DNA of 64,000 nt from Bacteroidales bacterium (GCA_021108035.1 JAIORQ010000055.1:1-64000); one strand, 5' to 3'. Shown: positions 1 through 9,860, numbered from the stretch's first letter. Notes: generated from the sequence alone by a model not told the origin. Translations and numbers: made by a program.

Positions 1-89
1 TTTTTACTTTAAAAAATGCAACTTTTTCCCAGCACCTCAAAAAGAAATTTAGCCATTTTCATAAATACATCATGAAGGATGCAACTTTT

Positions 90-123
90 TTGATTATATT
101 TATGTCTTTTGATTATATATTTG
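90..123 (+). promoter_or_regulatory. Bacteroidota-type promoter of the SprB-repeat adhesin
   Basis: TTG at 90-92, a 23-nt spacer and TATATTTG at 116-123 fit the phylum consensus TTG-N17-23-TAnnTTTG. Transcription would start near 130, giving a leader of about 40 nt before the start codon. The short direct repeat ATGCAACTTTTT occurs at about 16 and again at about 79, just upstream. Confidence 0.55.
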
Positions 124-171
124 TAACTTTATATTTTACTGTTAAATTTTTGAACTTGAAATATTTAAAAA

Positions 172-3100
172 ATGAAATCTTCCAATAAAATAATCAGTAT
201 ATTACTTTTATTTTTTATTACTTTTTCTGTTAATGCACAATTCAAATTTGACAATATTGTATCAACAGATGTAACAGATTGTTACGGAGGTTCTGACGGA
301 ACAATTACTGTATTTGTTTCAGGAGGTACACCGCCTTATCAATATTCTCTTGACGGAACAACATTCCAACCCGGAAATGTTTTTAACGGTTTAACTTCAG
401 GAGCATATACTGTGTTTGCTAAAGACTTTTTTCAAACCATAATAAGTCCCGGTCCTGAATATATTGACCAACCTACTGAAATACATATTGACAGCGAAAA
501 TTATACTGATGTTACCGGTTGTTTTGGAGATACTGACGGAACTATTACTGTTGTTGCAACGGGAGGTACAGGAACGCTTTCATATTCAATTGATAACGGT
601 GGTTCATATCCATATACATGCGGAAATACAGTCGGAAGTTTAGGTGCCGGAACATATAATATAAAAGTAAGAGATGCCAATATGTGTATTAAAAACGGCT
701 CTGCTCTTACAATCGGTCAACCCCTTGAATTGCTGATTACCGGTGAAGATGTAACTGATGTTCTCGGTTGCTTTGGGGATGATAACGGAACCATTGATAT
801 TACAACTACAGGTGGTACTGCACCAATACAATACTCAATAGATAACGGAAGCACATTTCATTCCGGGCATTATTTTGCACCTTTGGCTCCGGGCAATTAT
901 CCGGTCGTTGTTATGGATGATAACAGTTGTATAACTAACGGAAGCACCCTGACAGTAAGCGGCCCTGATATTGTTACAATTGATTCTGAAAATTGGACAC
1001 ATGTAACTCTTTGTTTTGGTGATCATAACGGAACAATTACAATCGTTGCTTCCGGAGGTACAGGTCAATTATATTACTCAATTGACGGAGGAGTGAATTG
1101 GGAAAATAACGGTAATTTTAATAATCTTTTTGCAGGCACATATAATGTAGTTGTCAGAGATCAAAGTTTGTGTACTGTAACCGGAAGTACCATAATAATT
1201 GATGAACCGGCTCAAATAGTTATTGATTCTGAATTTAAAACAGATGTTACTACATGTTTCGGTGATGCTACAGGACAGATAATCATTAATGCACACGGAG
1301 GAATTGCCCCGCTTGAATACTCTATAACCGGAGGAGCTCCTTATTTTGCTAACGGAGGAGTTTTTAACGGAGTTGTTGCAGGCACATATAATACTCAAAT
1401 TATTGATGCTAATCTTTGTACGGTTAACGGTCAAAGTCATTTAATATCACAACCGATGCAATTATTAATTTCAGATGTTACAACAACAAATGTTTCAATT
1501 TGTTTTGGCGGTAGCAACGGAGAAATTCATTTTGAAACAAACGGAGGCGGAACCTCTCCGTATAATTTTTCAATTGACGGGGGTGTTACATATCCTCACG
1601 GATATGATGTTACAGGTTTATCTGCCGGAATTTATGATGTCTATGTCAGAGATTCACATAATTGTATTCATCACTATACAGACGAAGTTGTTGAAATAGG
1701 TGAACCCGAAGAAATTATTATAACATCAGAAGTTCCCACAGACCCGATTTGCTACGGTGACGAAAACGGATCAATAACAGTTACTGCAACAGGTGGTTCA
1801 GGAGAATTTGAATATTCTCCTAATGCAGGAGCAAATTATTATGAAGGAAATATTTTAGTCGAATTATCTGTCGCAGGAAACCCGCATATTATTTGGGTTA
1901 GAGATAAATATAATCACACTTGCGTTACTGTGGGTGGAAGTCATAATCTGGTACAACCTGATGAATTAGTTATTGATAGTCTTGATGTAGAAAATGTTAG
2001 TGATTGTTTTGGCGGTACGAACGGTTCTATTACTATTTATGCAAGCGGGGGTACTCTGCCGATTTTATATTCAATAACCGGAGGCAACACTTACACATCA
2101 ACTCATGTATTTAACAATTTGAGTATCGGTAATTACCCTGTTATCATTAAAGATGCAAATGATTGTACAACAGTTGGTGATATTGTTACAATATCACAAC
2201 CTGATATTTTAGAAGTAACTTTTCAATCTCATGTAGATATTCAAGGATGTCACGGAGATTTAATAGGAGAGATACATATTGATGCTATAGGCGGAACACC
2301 TTTTGAAGAACCCCCGTTTCCTTCTGTTGACGGTTATCAATATTCAGTTAACGGAGGTACTGATTATTATTATAACGACGGTGATTTTACCGGTCTGCCT
2401 GCCGGAACTTATAACATTGTTGTTCAGGATTCCATAGGATGCCTTGCATATGGTAATGATATTACAATTAAAGAGCCTGCTGTATTAATATTAGAACTTG
2501 ACACTGCAATTAATGTAAATTGTTATGGTAATGCCTCAGGCTATATAAGATTAAAACAACCAACAGGAGGACAACCTAATTTTGTTTATTCAATTGATGG
2601 CGGGGTAACATATAATGAAGACGGTTCTAATGTTTTTTACAATTTAATTGCCGGTGATTATGAAACTTATGTGAAAGACCTTTATGGTTGTGAAGTTGCC
2701 GGACCTTTGGTTACTATAACTCAACCTTATTTATTATCAATTGATGCAGTTAATGTTACTAATGTGGATGATTGTTATGGTGATAATGACGGAATAATTG
2801 AGATTTCTGTATCAGGAGGTGTTACGGATTATATGTATTCAATTGATAACGGTGATTCTTATTATGATAACAATGGTTTTTTCACAAATCTTGAACCCGG
2901 TAATTATTATGTAAGGGTATATGACAGTAATTATTGCGAAGCTTTTCTTGATCTTGACGGAAATTCATTAATTGACACAATAGAGATTACAGAACCGCCG
3001 AGATTAATAATTACTGATATAACAGAAACACATATTTCTTGTTTCGGTGATAATGACGGAACTATAGAGGTTACAGCATCAGGCGGAACAGGTGATTTCC

Positions 3101-4755
3101 ACTATTCAATTTATAATGGTGATGATAATTATCCTTCAGTATCAGGATATTTTACCGGCTTAGCACACGGAACTTATATGGTCAAAGTAAGAGATGACAG
3201 TTTATGCACAAGTGATGCTTATCCCGCTAATATATATGAACCTGATGAATTGATCATTGATACTGTATATGTTACAGACGAAGAATGCCCCGGTTATAAT
3301 AACGGTTCTGTAAACATATTTATTGAGGGTGGTACATCTCCCTTCCTTTATCGAGTATTGGAAGGAGAACCATATCAATCAAATAAAATTATTTCGGATT
3401 TGGCTCCCGGTGATTATACACCTGCAGTTTCAGATGCAAATGGCTGTACGGCAACTTATCCTGTCGTTACAATTGAAGCAGCTGAATATTCCGGTTTATT
3501 CACAACAGATGTTTCTGAAGGTTGCAGTCCGTTGGAAGTTTTATTTACAAGATTAAGCCCCGGTTTTACATATTTATGGGATTTTGGTGACGGAGAAACT
3601 TCAAATGCCGAAGATTCTGCCGTTCATGTTTTTTATAATACAACTTTAAATCCTGTAGTCTATACTGTTACAGTTTATTCTGCTTCACCAAACTATTGTT
3701 TAGATACGACTTATACCGATATAACTGTTTATCCGCAACCTCAATTAAATTTTACTTTAAATCCTGATACTGCTTATTACCCTGAATCTACAGTTACAAT
3801 TACTAATAACAGTCCGGCAGGATATGTTAATTACTATTGGGATTTAGGAGACGGAACAAGTTCAACTGCAGAAAATCCCGAAACTCATTATTATGATGAT
3901 TGCGGAGAATATACAATTGTTATGTCTGCTGATAATACTTGGTGTTCAGGTACTATTGAGCAAATTTATGTTGTAACAGCTCATCAACCTGAAGCTATGT
4001 TTGTAGTTGATACCATGCAATCTTGCGTACCTGTTACCATCAATTTTGAAAATCAGTCTGTATATTATAATACATTTGAATGGAATCTCGGCGATGGTAC
4101 TGTTACTGATGAAAATGTTTTTTCTCATACTTATGATACTCCCGGAACTTATAATGTAACTATAAATACAGTTGGTTATTGTGATACTTATGATTCTTAC
4201 ACTATACCAATAACTGTTTTTCAAAGCCCTGTTGTTGATTTTGATGTGTCACCTGATACGGTGATGCTTCCCGGACAGCCTATTCATTGTTATAATTCAA
4301 GTTCGGAAGATTCTGACCTGTTTTTTTGGGAATTTGGCGACGGAGGCACATCAAATGAAGAAAATCCAATTTATCAATATACTGAACCCGGCAGTTATTA
4401 TATCTCTTTAACTGTAACTTCTGTTAATAAATGTATAGATTCATTAATTATGTTTACTGAAGTTATTGTATTGCCTGCAGGTGAAGTAGTTTTCCCAAAT
4501 GCGTTTACACCTGACGGAGATGGTGATAATGATGAATTCAAACCTGCATACTACAATTCTGTTAAGACCTTTAAAATGGAAATATATAACCGTTGGGGTG
4601 AGCGCATGTTTCTTACTAATGATATTAATGTAGGATGGAACGGATACATTGACGGAGCAATTAGCTTGCAAGATGTTTATGTTTGGAGAGCAGAAGGTGT
4701 GTATCTTAACGGAACACCTTATATATTATCAGGTAGTTTGACATTATTAAGATAG
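172..4755 (+). CDS. giant SprB-repeat / PKD surface adhesin with type B T9SS sorting domain
   Basis: A 1527-residue secreted protein. Residues 1-22 form a signal peptide ending in VNAQ. Thirteen SprB repeats follow at about residues 35-1105; each opens with a C(F/Y)G(D/G)xxG(T/S)I motif and contains a YS(I/V)DGG-type turn. Four PKD domains lie at about 1115-1440, marked by WDFGDG, WDLGDG, WNLGDG and WEFGDG. The C-terminus (about 1441-1527, starting FPNAFTPDGDGDND and containing YNRWGE) is the gliding-associated CTD recognised by the type IX secretion system, with SprF-type (type B) handling. By family knowledge such proteins are exported to and anchored on the outer surface and act in gliding or adhesion. 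No PorP/SprF partner gene is adjacent, which is unusual because type B cargo genes are often paired with one. Antisense open frames within it are repeat-derived shadows. Confidence 0.93.
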   Translation: MKSSNKIISILLLFFITFSVNAQFKFDNIVSTDVTDCYGGSDGTITVFVSGGTPPYQYSLDGTTFQPGNVFNGLTSGAYTVFAKDFFQTIISPGPEYIDQPTEIHIDSENYTDVTGCFGDTDGTITVVATGGTGTLSYSIDNGGSYPYTCGNTVGSLGAGTYNIKVRDANMCIKNGSALTIGQPLELLITGEDVTDVLGCFGDDNGTIDITTTGGTAPIQYSIDNGSTFHSGHYFAPLAPGNYPVVVMDDNSCITNGSTLTVSGPDIVTIDSENWTHVTLCFGDHNGTITIVASGGTGQLYYSIDGGVNWENNGNFNNLFAGTYNVVVRDQSLCTVTGSTIIIDEPAQIVIDSEFKTDVTTCFGDATGQIIINAHGGIAPLEYSITGGAPYFANGGVFNGVVAGTYNTQIIDANLCTVNGQSHLISQPMQLLISDVTTTNVSICFGGSNGEIHFETNGGGTSPYNFSIDGGVTYPHGYDVTGLSAGIYDVYVRDSHNCIHHYTDEVVEIGEPEEIIITSEVPTDPICYGDENGSITVTATGGSGEFEYSPNAGANYYEGNILVELSVAGNPHIIWVRDKYNHTCVTVGGSHNLVQPDELVIDSLDVENVSDCFGGTNGSITIYASGGTLPILYSITGGNTYTSTHVFNNLSIGNYPVIIKDANDCTTVGDIVTISQPDILEVTFQSHVDIQGCHGDLIGEIHIDAIGGTPFEEPPFPSVDGYQYSVNGGTDYYYNDGDFTGLPAGTYNIVVQDSIGCLAYGNDITIKEPAVLILELDTAINVNCYGNASGYIRLKQPTGGQPNFVYSIDGGVTYNEDGSNVFYNLIAGDYETYVKDLYGCEVAGPLVTITQPYLLSIDAVNVTNVDDCYGDNDGIIEISVSGGVTDYMYSIDNGDSYYDNNGFFTNLEPGNYYVRVYDSNYCEAFLDLDGNSLIDTIEITEPPRLIITDITETHISCFGDNDGTIEVTASGGTGDFHYSIYNGDDNYPSVSGYFTGLAHGTYMVKVRDDSLCTSDAYPANIYEPDELIIDTVYVTDEECPGYNNGSVNIFIEGGTSPFLYRVLEGEPYQSNKIISDLAPGDYTPAVSDANGCTATYPVVTIEAAEYSGLFTTDVSEGCSPLEVLFTRLSPGFTYLWDFGDGETSNAEDSAVHVFYNTTLNPVVYTVTVYSASPNYCLDTTYTDITVYPQPQLNFTLNPDTAYYPESTVTITNNSPAGYVNYYWDLGDGTSSTAENPETHYYDDCGEYTIVMSADNTWCSGTIEQIYVVTAHQPEAMFVVDTMQSCVPVTINFENQSVYYNTFEWNLGDGTVTDENVFSHTYDTPGTYNVTINTVGYCDTYDSYTIPITVFQSPVVDFDVSPDTVMLPGQPIHCYNSSSEDSDLFFWEFGDGGTSNEENPIYQYTEPGSYYISLTVTSVNKCIDSLIMFTEVIVLPAGEVVFPNAFTPDGDGDNDEFKPAYYNSVKTFKMEIYNRWGERMFLTNDINVGWNGYIDGAISLQDVYVWRAEGVYLNGTPYILSGSLTLLR

Positions 4756-4821
4756 TTTTTATGTGTTAATAATTTTTTTAAAAAAATATTTATGAAAAAA
4801 AAATAAATCGAAATTATCTGA

Positions 4822-4829
4822 TATTTTTG
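4822..4829 (+). promoter_or_regulatory. -7 element of purM promoter
   Basis: TATTTTTG followed by C matches TAnnTTTG(C). It places the transcription start near 4836, downstream of an ATG at 4827 that is in frame with purM, so translation should begin at the ATG at 4860. No clear -33 TTG is visible. Confidence 0.45.
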
Positions 4830-4859
4830 CATTTTCTTAACAGAGTTTTAATAAAACTT

Positions 4860-5933
4860 ATGCAAAAAAAGAGCGGGGTTGACATAGACCTCGGAAACAA
4901 GTCGTCAAAAATTGCTTATGACTATGCAATTGACACTTTCCAAAATCGCAAAGGAAAGAGAGGAGCCGTCGCCTCAAAATCAAAGGGCGGATTTTCAAAC
5001 TTATTAATTTTCGGAAAAGAACGTATAGGCATCGGGTCCGACGGTATAGGCACAAAAGCTGAATTGGCGGAACGAACCGGCATATATGATACTTTAGGTT
5101 ACGATTTAGTTGCTATGGTTGCAGACGATTTAGCAGCAATGGGCTTTGAACCTACCAATCTTTCAAATGTCATTGATGTCGATTATTTGGATGCTAACAT
5201 CATTGATTTTTTAATGAAAGGCTTGCGTGATGCCTGTAATTTTTCAGGTATAACAATAACCGGCGGAGAAATTGCTGAACTCGGTAACAGAATTGCTGGC
5301 TACGGTGAAAAAATGCACTTTAATTGGAGTTCTACCGCAATCGGCATCCTCCCCGAAAATTTAAAAGACGGTATTGACGGAAGCAACATAAAAGAAGGAC
5401 AACTTATTTTTTCCTTAAAAAGCAGAGGGTTCAGAAGTAACGGTTTTTCATCAATACGAAGAATATTATCGGAAAAGTTCGGTAATGAATGGCATAATGA
5501 AGCCTACGATGACAAAACAACTTGGGGTGAGAAGATGTTAACTCCATCTTTAATATATTCTCCTGTTATTAATGAAATTATTTCATCAGGTTCAGAATTA
5601 ACAGGAGTGGTGCATATTACAGGCGGCGGAGTTTTTGATAATTTACGCAGAGCATTAAAGTTGAATAATGTCGGTGCAAAATTAGACAACTTGTTTGAGC
5701 CCTTGCCGGAAATGATTAAAATTCAGCAGATTGGAGAAGTAAGCAACGAAGATGCCTACTTGTGGTGGAACATGGGCAACGGAATGTTGATGACAGCTGA
5801 TAAGAAAGATGCCGATAATATCTTACAAAAAGCAAAGCAATTGAATTACGAATGTCGAATTGCCGGCACAGTAACCGCCGGCAGCAATATACAAGTCGTA
5901 TTCCCGACTTTTAAAATGAAGAAAAAATATTAG
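4860..5933 (+). CDS. purM: phosphoribosylformylglycinamidine cyclo-ligase (AIR synthetase)
   Basis: PurM closes FGAM to AIR using ATP, step 5 of IMP synthesis, in the cytosol. The AIR-synthetase fold is recognisable from the N-terminal ATP-binding segment with IGSDGIGTKAELA, the VAMVADDLAAMGFEP motif, and the C-terminal domain with HITGGGVFDNLRRAL and a MGNGM turn. About 357 residues from the ATG at 4860 is the usual length; the frame is open to an ATG at 4827, but a TAnnTTTG element overlaps that codon, so the shorter start is preferred. It is the first purine gene of the cluster. It is followed not by another pathway gene but by a repeat-bounded DUF559 element. Dozens of in-frame ATGs downstream would be too short for the family. 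Confidence 0.95.
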   Translation: MQKKSGVDIDLGNKSSKIAYDYAIDTFQNRKGKRGAVASKSKGGFSNLLIFGKERIGIGSDGIGTKAELAERTGIYDTLGYDLVAMVADDLAAMGFEPTNLSNVIDVDYLDANIIDFLMKGLRDACNFSGITITGGEIAELGNRIAGYGEKMHFNWSSTAIGILPENLKDGIDGSNIKEGQLIFSLKSRGFRSNGFSSIRRILSEKFGNEWHNEAYDDKTTWGEKMLTPSLIYSPVINEIISSGSELTGVVHITGGGVFDNLRRALKLNNVGAKLDNLFEPLPEMIKIQQIGEVSNEDAYLWWNMGNGMLMTADKKDADNILQKAKQLNYECRIAGTVTAGSNIQVVFPTFKMKKKY

Positions 5934-5987
5934 AAAGTTTGTCCTATACGGCAAACTTTTTTTATAAATAAATATAAAAACGAGAGA

Positions 5988-6150
5988 AATCCCCCTAACC
6001 CCCTTTAAAAGGGGGAATATGTCATCTTTGATGAAAAAGGGCGAAAATAAATAAACATTATCTGTCAATTTAAAAAAAAATTAAAATTAAGTAAGAAACA
6101 AAATAGATACCTGCGAAATTCCCCCTTTATAAAGGGGGTTAGGGGGATTT
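5988..6150. repeat. palindrome-ended repeat, copy 1 (CCCCCTAACCCCC family)
   Basis: Left end AATCCCCCTAACCCCC and right end with the complementary GGGGGTTAGGGGGATT form long inverted ends. The centre contains a small CATC/GATG hairpin near 6021-6033 and an A/T-rich stretch. The same sequence returns at 6514-6669 and a diverged half-copy lies inside the lipase gene at 45513-45546. Confidence 0.85.
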
Positions 6151-6153
6151 AAA

Positions 6154-6534
6154 ATGAAACACATTCCATACAACAAAAAATTAATAGACTTCTCACGAAA
6201 ATTGAGAAATAATTCTACATTATCAGAAGTTTTGTTGTGGAAACATCTCCGTGCCGGACAAATGAAAGAATATAAATTCAACAGACAAAAACCTTTACTA
6301 AACTATATCGTTGACTTTTATTGTAAACCTTTAAATCTAATTATTGAAATTGACGGCGAAAGTCATAATCATAAATATGAAGCAGATATAGAAAGGCAAA
6401 AGAATTTAGAAGAATACGGATTGCATTTTTTAAGATTTGATGATAAAGAAGTTAAGCAAGATATACCGAATGTTTTGAGAACTATTGAGATTTGGATTGA
6501 AAAACAGGAAAATAATCCCCCTAACCCCCTTTAA
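6154..6534 (+). CDS. DUF559 (Vsr/endonuclease-like fold) protein
   Basis: A 126-residue protein of the DUF559 family, a compact PD-(D/E)XK-like fold related to very-short-patch-repair endonucleases. Visible family signatures are LRNNSTLSEVLLWKHLR (about 17-33), NRQKPLLNYIVDFYC (about 43-57), LIIEIDGESH (about 62-71) and a closing LHFLRFDDKEV. The acidic residues of VDFYC and IEIDG are in the expected catalytic positions. The final residues NNPPNPL and the stop codon are encoded by the second repeat copy. An AGGGGG in the first repeat copy lies about 12 nt before the ATG and could serve as a ribosome-binding site. Biochemical role of the family is not established; a link to spread of the flanking repeats is inference. 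Confidence 0.85.
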   Translation: MKHIPYNKKLIDFSRKLRNNSTLSEVLLWKHLRAGQMKEYKFNRQKPLLNYIVDFYCKPLNLIIEIDGESHNHKYEADIERQKNLEEYGLHFLRFDDKEVKQDIPNVLRTIEIWIEKQENNPPNPL

Positions 6535-6669
6535 AAGGGGGAATGTGTCATCTTCGATGACAAAGGGCATAAATAAACATTACTGTAAATTAAAAAAAAT
6601 TAAAATTAAGTAAGAAACGAAACAGATGCCTGCGAAATTCCCCCTTTATAAAGGGGGTTAGGGGGATTT
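6514..6669. repeat. palindrome-ended repeat, copy 2 (CCCCCTAACCCCC family)
   Basis: Direct copy of 5988-6150 with a handful of substitutions and a slightly shorter centre. It supplies the C-terminus and stop codon of the DUF559 gene and ends 21 nt before the purL start codon, so it also forms the purL leader. Confidence 0.85.
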
Positions 6670-6690
6670 GAAAACGAAAAACAAAAACAA

Positions 6691-9684
6691 ATGAACAGCA
6701 TCCAAACACACATAAAGCCGGAATACAAAGACACAAAAGGCATCAGCATTCAAAAAAAATGCAAAGAGCAATTAAATATCAATACCGGCAACATTAAAAC
6801 TTCAAGTTTATATACCGTTGATTACGAGATAACAATAGAAGTTTTTCAAAGCTATGCCGAAAATTGCCTGAAAAACAAAATTACGGATGAAGTTCTTATT
6901 AATAAGGTACACGATGATGCAAAATATCAAAGCCTGATTGCCATAGCACAACTTCCCGGCGTTACTGATGATATCGGCATTTCTGCACAAATGGCATTGG
7001 CAGATTTTCTGAATAAGGATATTGATTTGAATGTTCAGCACATTTTTACACAAAACATATATTATATCGAAAACAAACTTTCGGAAGAAGATTTAATGAC
7101 AATAGCGAAATCATTTCTTGGTAACCCCTTAATTAATCATATTCAGGTATTTACAAAAGAAAATAATAAGTTCAATTTCATGCCTTATATTCCCAAAGTT
7201 GAAATGCAAATTGACGAAACAGTTGAACTTATTGATTTGAATTTACCTGACAATGAGCTGATTAAGCTTTCCGAAGACAAAGTTTTGGCTTTAAGTCTTG
7301 AAGAAATGAAAGCTATAAGAACTTATTTTGAAGATGATGAAATTAAGCAAGAAAGAATAAAAGTAGGTTTAACTGAAAATCTTACAGATGTTGAATTAGA
7401 AGTTTTTGCACAAACATGGTCAGAACATTGCAAACATAAAGAATTTAATGCTGAAATAAAATATGAAGACAAAGCAACAGGAGAAAAGAAAACAATAAAT
7501 TCACTTTTTAAAACATATATTAAAGGTTCAACGGATGTTATAAATAAGCATCTGAAAGATAATGATAATCATTGGCTTATAAAAGTTTTTGATGATAATG
7601 CCGGAACCGTAAGAGCAACAAAAGACAAGTTGTTTGTTTGGAAAGTTGAAACGCATAATTCACCATCGGCACTTGACCCGTATGGCGGAGCAATTACCGG
7701 TATTCTCGGTGTAAATCGTGATATTATGGGAACCGGCATCGGCGGTGCAGAACTTTTGTTTAACACGAATGTTCTTTGTTTCGGACCGCCTAATTATAAA
7801 AAGAAATTACTGAAAGGTCAGCTTCACCCTCGACGCATTATGGAAGGCGTTATTGACGGCATTGAAGACGGCGGAAATAAATCCGGAATTCCGACTGTTA
7901 ACGGCTCCGTTGTTTTTGACGACCGTTTTGCCGGCAAACCTTTGGTCTTTTGCGGAACAGGTGGTATTATGCCCGATAATTATCTTGGCAGAAATTCATG
8001 GGAGAAACCTATTGATGTTCAAGACAGAATAATAATGGCAGGCGGAAGAGTAGGGAAAGACGGTATTCACGGAGCAACTTTTTCTTCAACAGAAATAAAT
8101 GAAAAATCACCGCAATCTGCCGTGCAAATCGGAAGCCCAATTACACAAAAGAAACTGTCTGATTTTATGATAGTTGCAGCACGCAAAGGTTTGATAAAAA
8201 GCAGTACCGATAACGGAGCCGGCGGATTATCATCTTCCGTAGGAGAACTTGCTGAAATTACAAACGGAGCATTGGTTAATCTCGAAAAAGTGCCTTTAAA
8301 ATATTCAGGATTAAAACCTTGGGAAATTTTTGTTTCCGAGTCGCAGGAACGTATGACTTTGGTTGTAGAACCTGAAAACAGCAAAGCATTATTTGATTTG
8401 GCAAAAAATATGGAAGTTGAGATAACCGACATTGGTTATTTTACAAATTCAGGATTTTTGGACATTCGTTTCAAAGATAAAATAATACATTATGTAGATT
8501 TAGATTTCTTACACAACGGAGTTCCTCAAAAGAAAATGATTGCCGAATTGCAAGTTTCAAAATTTCAAGAGCCTGAAAATATTGAAGTTAAGGATTATAA
8601 TGAAGTTTTATTGCAACTGCTTTCAAGTTTGAATATAAGTTCGCGTGAAAATATTATCCGAAAATACGACCACGAAGTCAAAGGCAAAAGCATCATAAAA
8701 CCTCTCATGGGCGAAAAAGGAACAAGTCCGCAGGATGCCGCTGTGATGCGTTTGGAACATGATAGTTTTGAAGGAATTGCAGTCTCAAACGGAATTATGC
8801 CCAAGTTCGGCGATATTGATGCTTATGAAATGTCATGCGGTGCTTTTGATGAAGCTGTAAGACAGATAATTGCAGTCGGCGGAACTTTGCCCAATACAAA
8901 GAAAAACGATGATATTTTCTGGACGGTAAATGATAATTTCAGTGTACCTGACAGTTTATATCATGCTGAAAAAAATCCTGACGGAAAAGAAAAGTTAGCT
9001 AAACTTGTTCAAATGTGCGAAGCACTTTACGATATGTCAACTTTCTATGATATTCCGATGACTTCCGGCAAGGACAGTATGAAGAACGACTTTAAGGCGG
9101 AAGGTGTGAAGATTTCCGTGCCGCCTACGATTGTTTATTCAATGGCTTCAAAAATTAAAGATGTCAGAAATACAATAACATCGGATTTTAAAATGCCGGG
9201 TGATTTGATTTACCAATTAGGCACAACTTATAATGAACTCGGAGCATCCGAATTTTATAAACTGCACAATGAACTCGGAGCAAATGTTCCCAAAGTAAGA
9301 AAAGAACAAGCCAAAGAATTGTATTTGAAGATGATGCAAGCAAATAAAGAAACATTAATTGTATCAGCCCATGATATTTCAGACGGCGGAATGCTTACAG
9401 CTCTTGCAGAATGTGTAATAGGAACAGATTTCGGAGCAAAAATCACATTAGATAATTTGGATAATTTAAGCACAAATGCAAAATTATTTGCTGAAAGTCA
9501 TTCAAGATTTATTGTCAGCATAAAACCGGAAGATAAAGAAGCTTTTGAAAATATTTTTATGGATAAAGTATATTATCTCGGTGAAGTTACAGAAAATGAA
9601 AACTTGTCAGTGTCTGATAATCAGGATAATATAATTAATGAGCAGGCAATAAATTTAGAGAGTGCTTGGGGTGTGAAGTTGTAA
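6691..9684 (+). CDS. purL: phosphoribosylformylglycinamidine synthase, synthetase subunit (PurS-like N-terminus fused to PurL)
   Basis: PurL makes FGAM from FGAR, ATP and glutamine-derived ammonia (step 4). At 997 residues it is between the small PurL (about 740, needs separate PurS) and the large single-chain enzyme (about 1250, with its own glutaminase). The N-terminal 180 residues carry a PurS-like region including LPGVTDDIG. The synthetase core shows SEHCKHK (about 244-250), KVETHNSPSALDPYGGA, STDNGAGGLSSSVGELAE and a second AIR-synthetase-like half with TSGKDSMKND. No Cys-His-Glu glutaminase domain is present; that activity is encoded by purQ at 10709, separated from purL by a REP/transposase element. 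The chain is therefore the two-subunit PurSL + PurQ arrangement. The leader lies inside the upstream repeat, so that insertion probably replaced the native regulatory region. Confidence 0.93.
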   Translation: MNSIQTHIKPEYKDTKGISIQKKCKEQLNINTGNIKTSSLYTVDYEITIEVFQSYAENCLKNKITDEVLINKVHDDAKYQSLIAIAQLPGVTDDIGISAQMALADFLNKDIDLNVQHIFTQNIYYIENKLSEEDLMTIAKSFLGNPLINHIQVFTKENNKFNFMPYIPKVEMQIDETVELIDLNLPDNELIKLSEDKVLALSLEEMKAIRTYFEDDEIKQERIKVGLTENLTDVELEVFAQTWSEHCKHKEFNAEIKYEDKATGEKKTINSLFKTYIKGSTDVINKHLKDNDNHWLIKVFDDNAGTVRATKDKLFVWKVETHNSPSALDPYGGAITGILGVNRDIMGTGIGGAELLFNTNVLCFGPPNYKKKLLKGQLHPRRIMEGVIDGIEDGGNKSGIPTVNGSVVFDDRFAGKPLVFCGTGGIMPDNYLGRNSWEKPIDVQDRIIMAGGRVGKDGIHGATFSSTEINEKSPQSAVQIGSPITQKKLSDFMIVAARKGLIKSSTDNGAGGLSSSVGELAEITNGALVNLEKVPLKYSGLKPWEIFVSESQERMTLVVEPENSKALFDLAKNMEVEITDIGYFTNSGFLDIRFKDKIIHYVDLDFLHNGVPQKKMIAELQVSKFQEPENIEVKDYNEVLLQLLSSLNISSRENIIRKYDHEVKGKSIIKPLMGEKGTSPQDAAVMRLEHDSFEGIAVSNGIMPKFGDIDAYEMSCGAFDEAVRQIIAVGGTLPNTKKNDDIFWTVNDNFSVPDSLYHAEKNPDGKEKLAKLVQMCEALYDMSTFYDIPMTSGKDSMKNDFKAEGVKISVPPTIVYSMASKIKDVRNTITSDFKMPGDLIYQLGTTYNELGASEFYKLHNELGANVPKVRKEQAKELYLKMMQANKETLIVSAHDISDGGMLTALAECVIGTDFGAKITLDNLDNLSTNAKLFAESHSRFIVSIKPEDKEAFENIFMDKVYYLGEVTENENLSVSDNQDNIINEQAINLESAWGVKL

Positions 9685-9694
9685 ATTTGAATGT

Positions 9695-9860
9695 GCTTTT
9701 TAGCGGTTAGAACCGCTTAAAAGCTAAATATATTGAACATGAAAAAATCAATAAATAGAATAAAAGAACATAAAATTGACTAACTTTTAAGAGGATTAAA
9801 ACCGTTAAAAAATAAGATGGTTTGGAAATTACCTTTTAGCGGTTAGAACCGCTTAAAGGT
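9695..9860. repeat. three REP palindromes upstream of the transposase
   Basis: Copies at 9695-9724 and 9831-9860 have the core AGCGGTTAGAACCGCT with arms of 13-14 nt; the copy at 9784-9812 is a degenerate variant with the GGATTAAAACC centre. The rest of the 250-nt gap between purL and the transposase is featureless AT-rich sequence. Confidence 0.85.

Larger units (their letters stand above)
5988..6669 (+). mobile_element. DUF559 element: small nuclease-like gene between two direct copies of a palindrome-ended repeat
   Basis: Two direct copies of a repeat (5988-6150 and 6514-6669, 163 and 156 bp) bracket a single 126-codon gene. Each copy is itself bounded by inverted ends of about 31 bp built on AATCCCCCTAACCCCC and its complement, with an AT-rich centre of about 100 bp. 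The gene starts 3 nt after copy 1 and its last codons and stop lie inside copy 2. This is composite-element architecture seen directly; mobility is inferred. Confidence 0.6.

Noticed and set aside
640-1440. Antisense genes in the SprB-repeat region
   Set aside because: They are reverse-frame shadows of the repeats with no protein-like features, and recur wherever the repeat does.
4827-4859. Longer purM start at the ATG at 4827
   Set aside because: A TAnnTTTG promoter element overlaps this codon, and PurM proteins normally begin near the ATG at 4860.
6560-6690. Purine riboswitch or PurR operator before the purine genes
   Set aside because: No guanine-riboswitch three-way junction or PurBox-like sequence is visible before purM, purL, purD or purF; the leaders are mostly repeat sequence.
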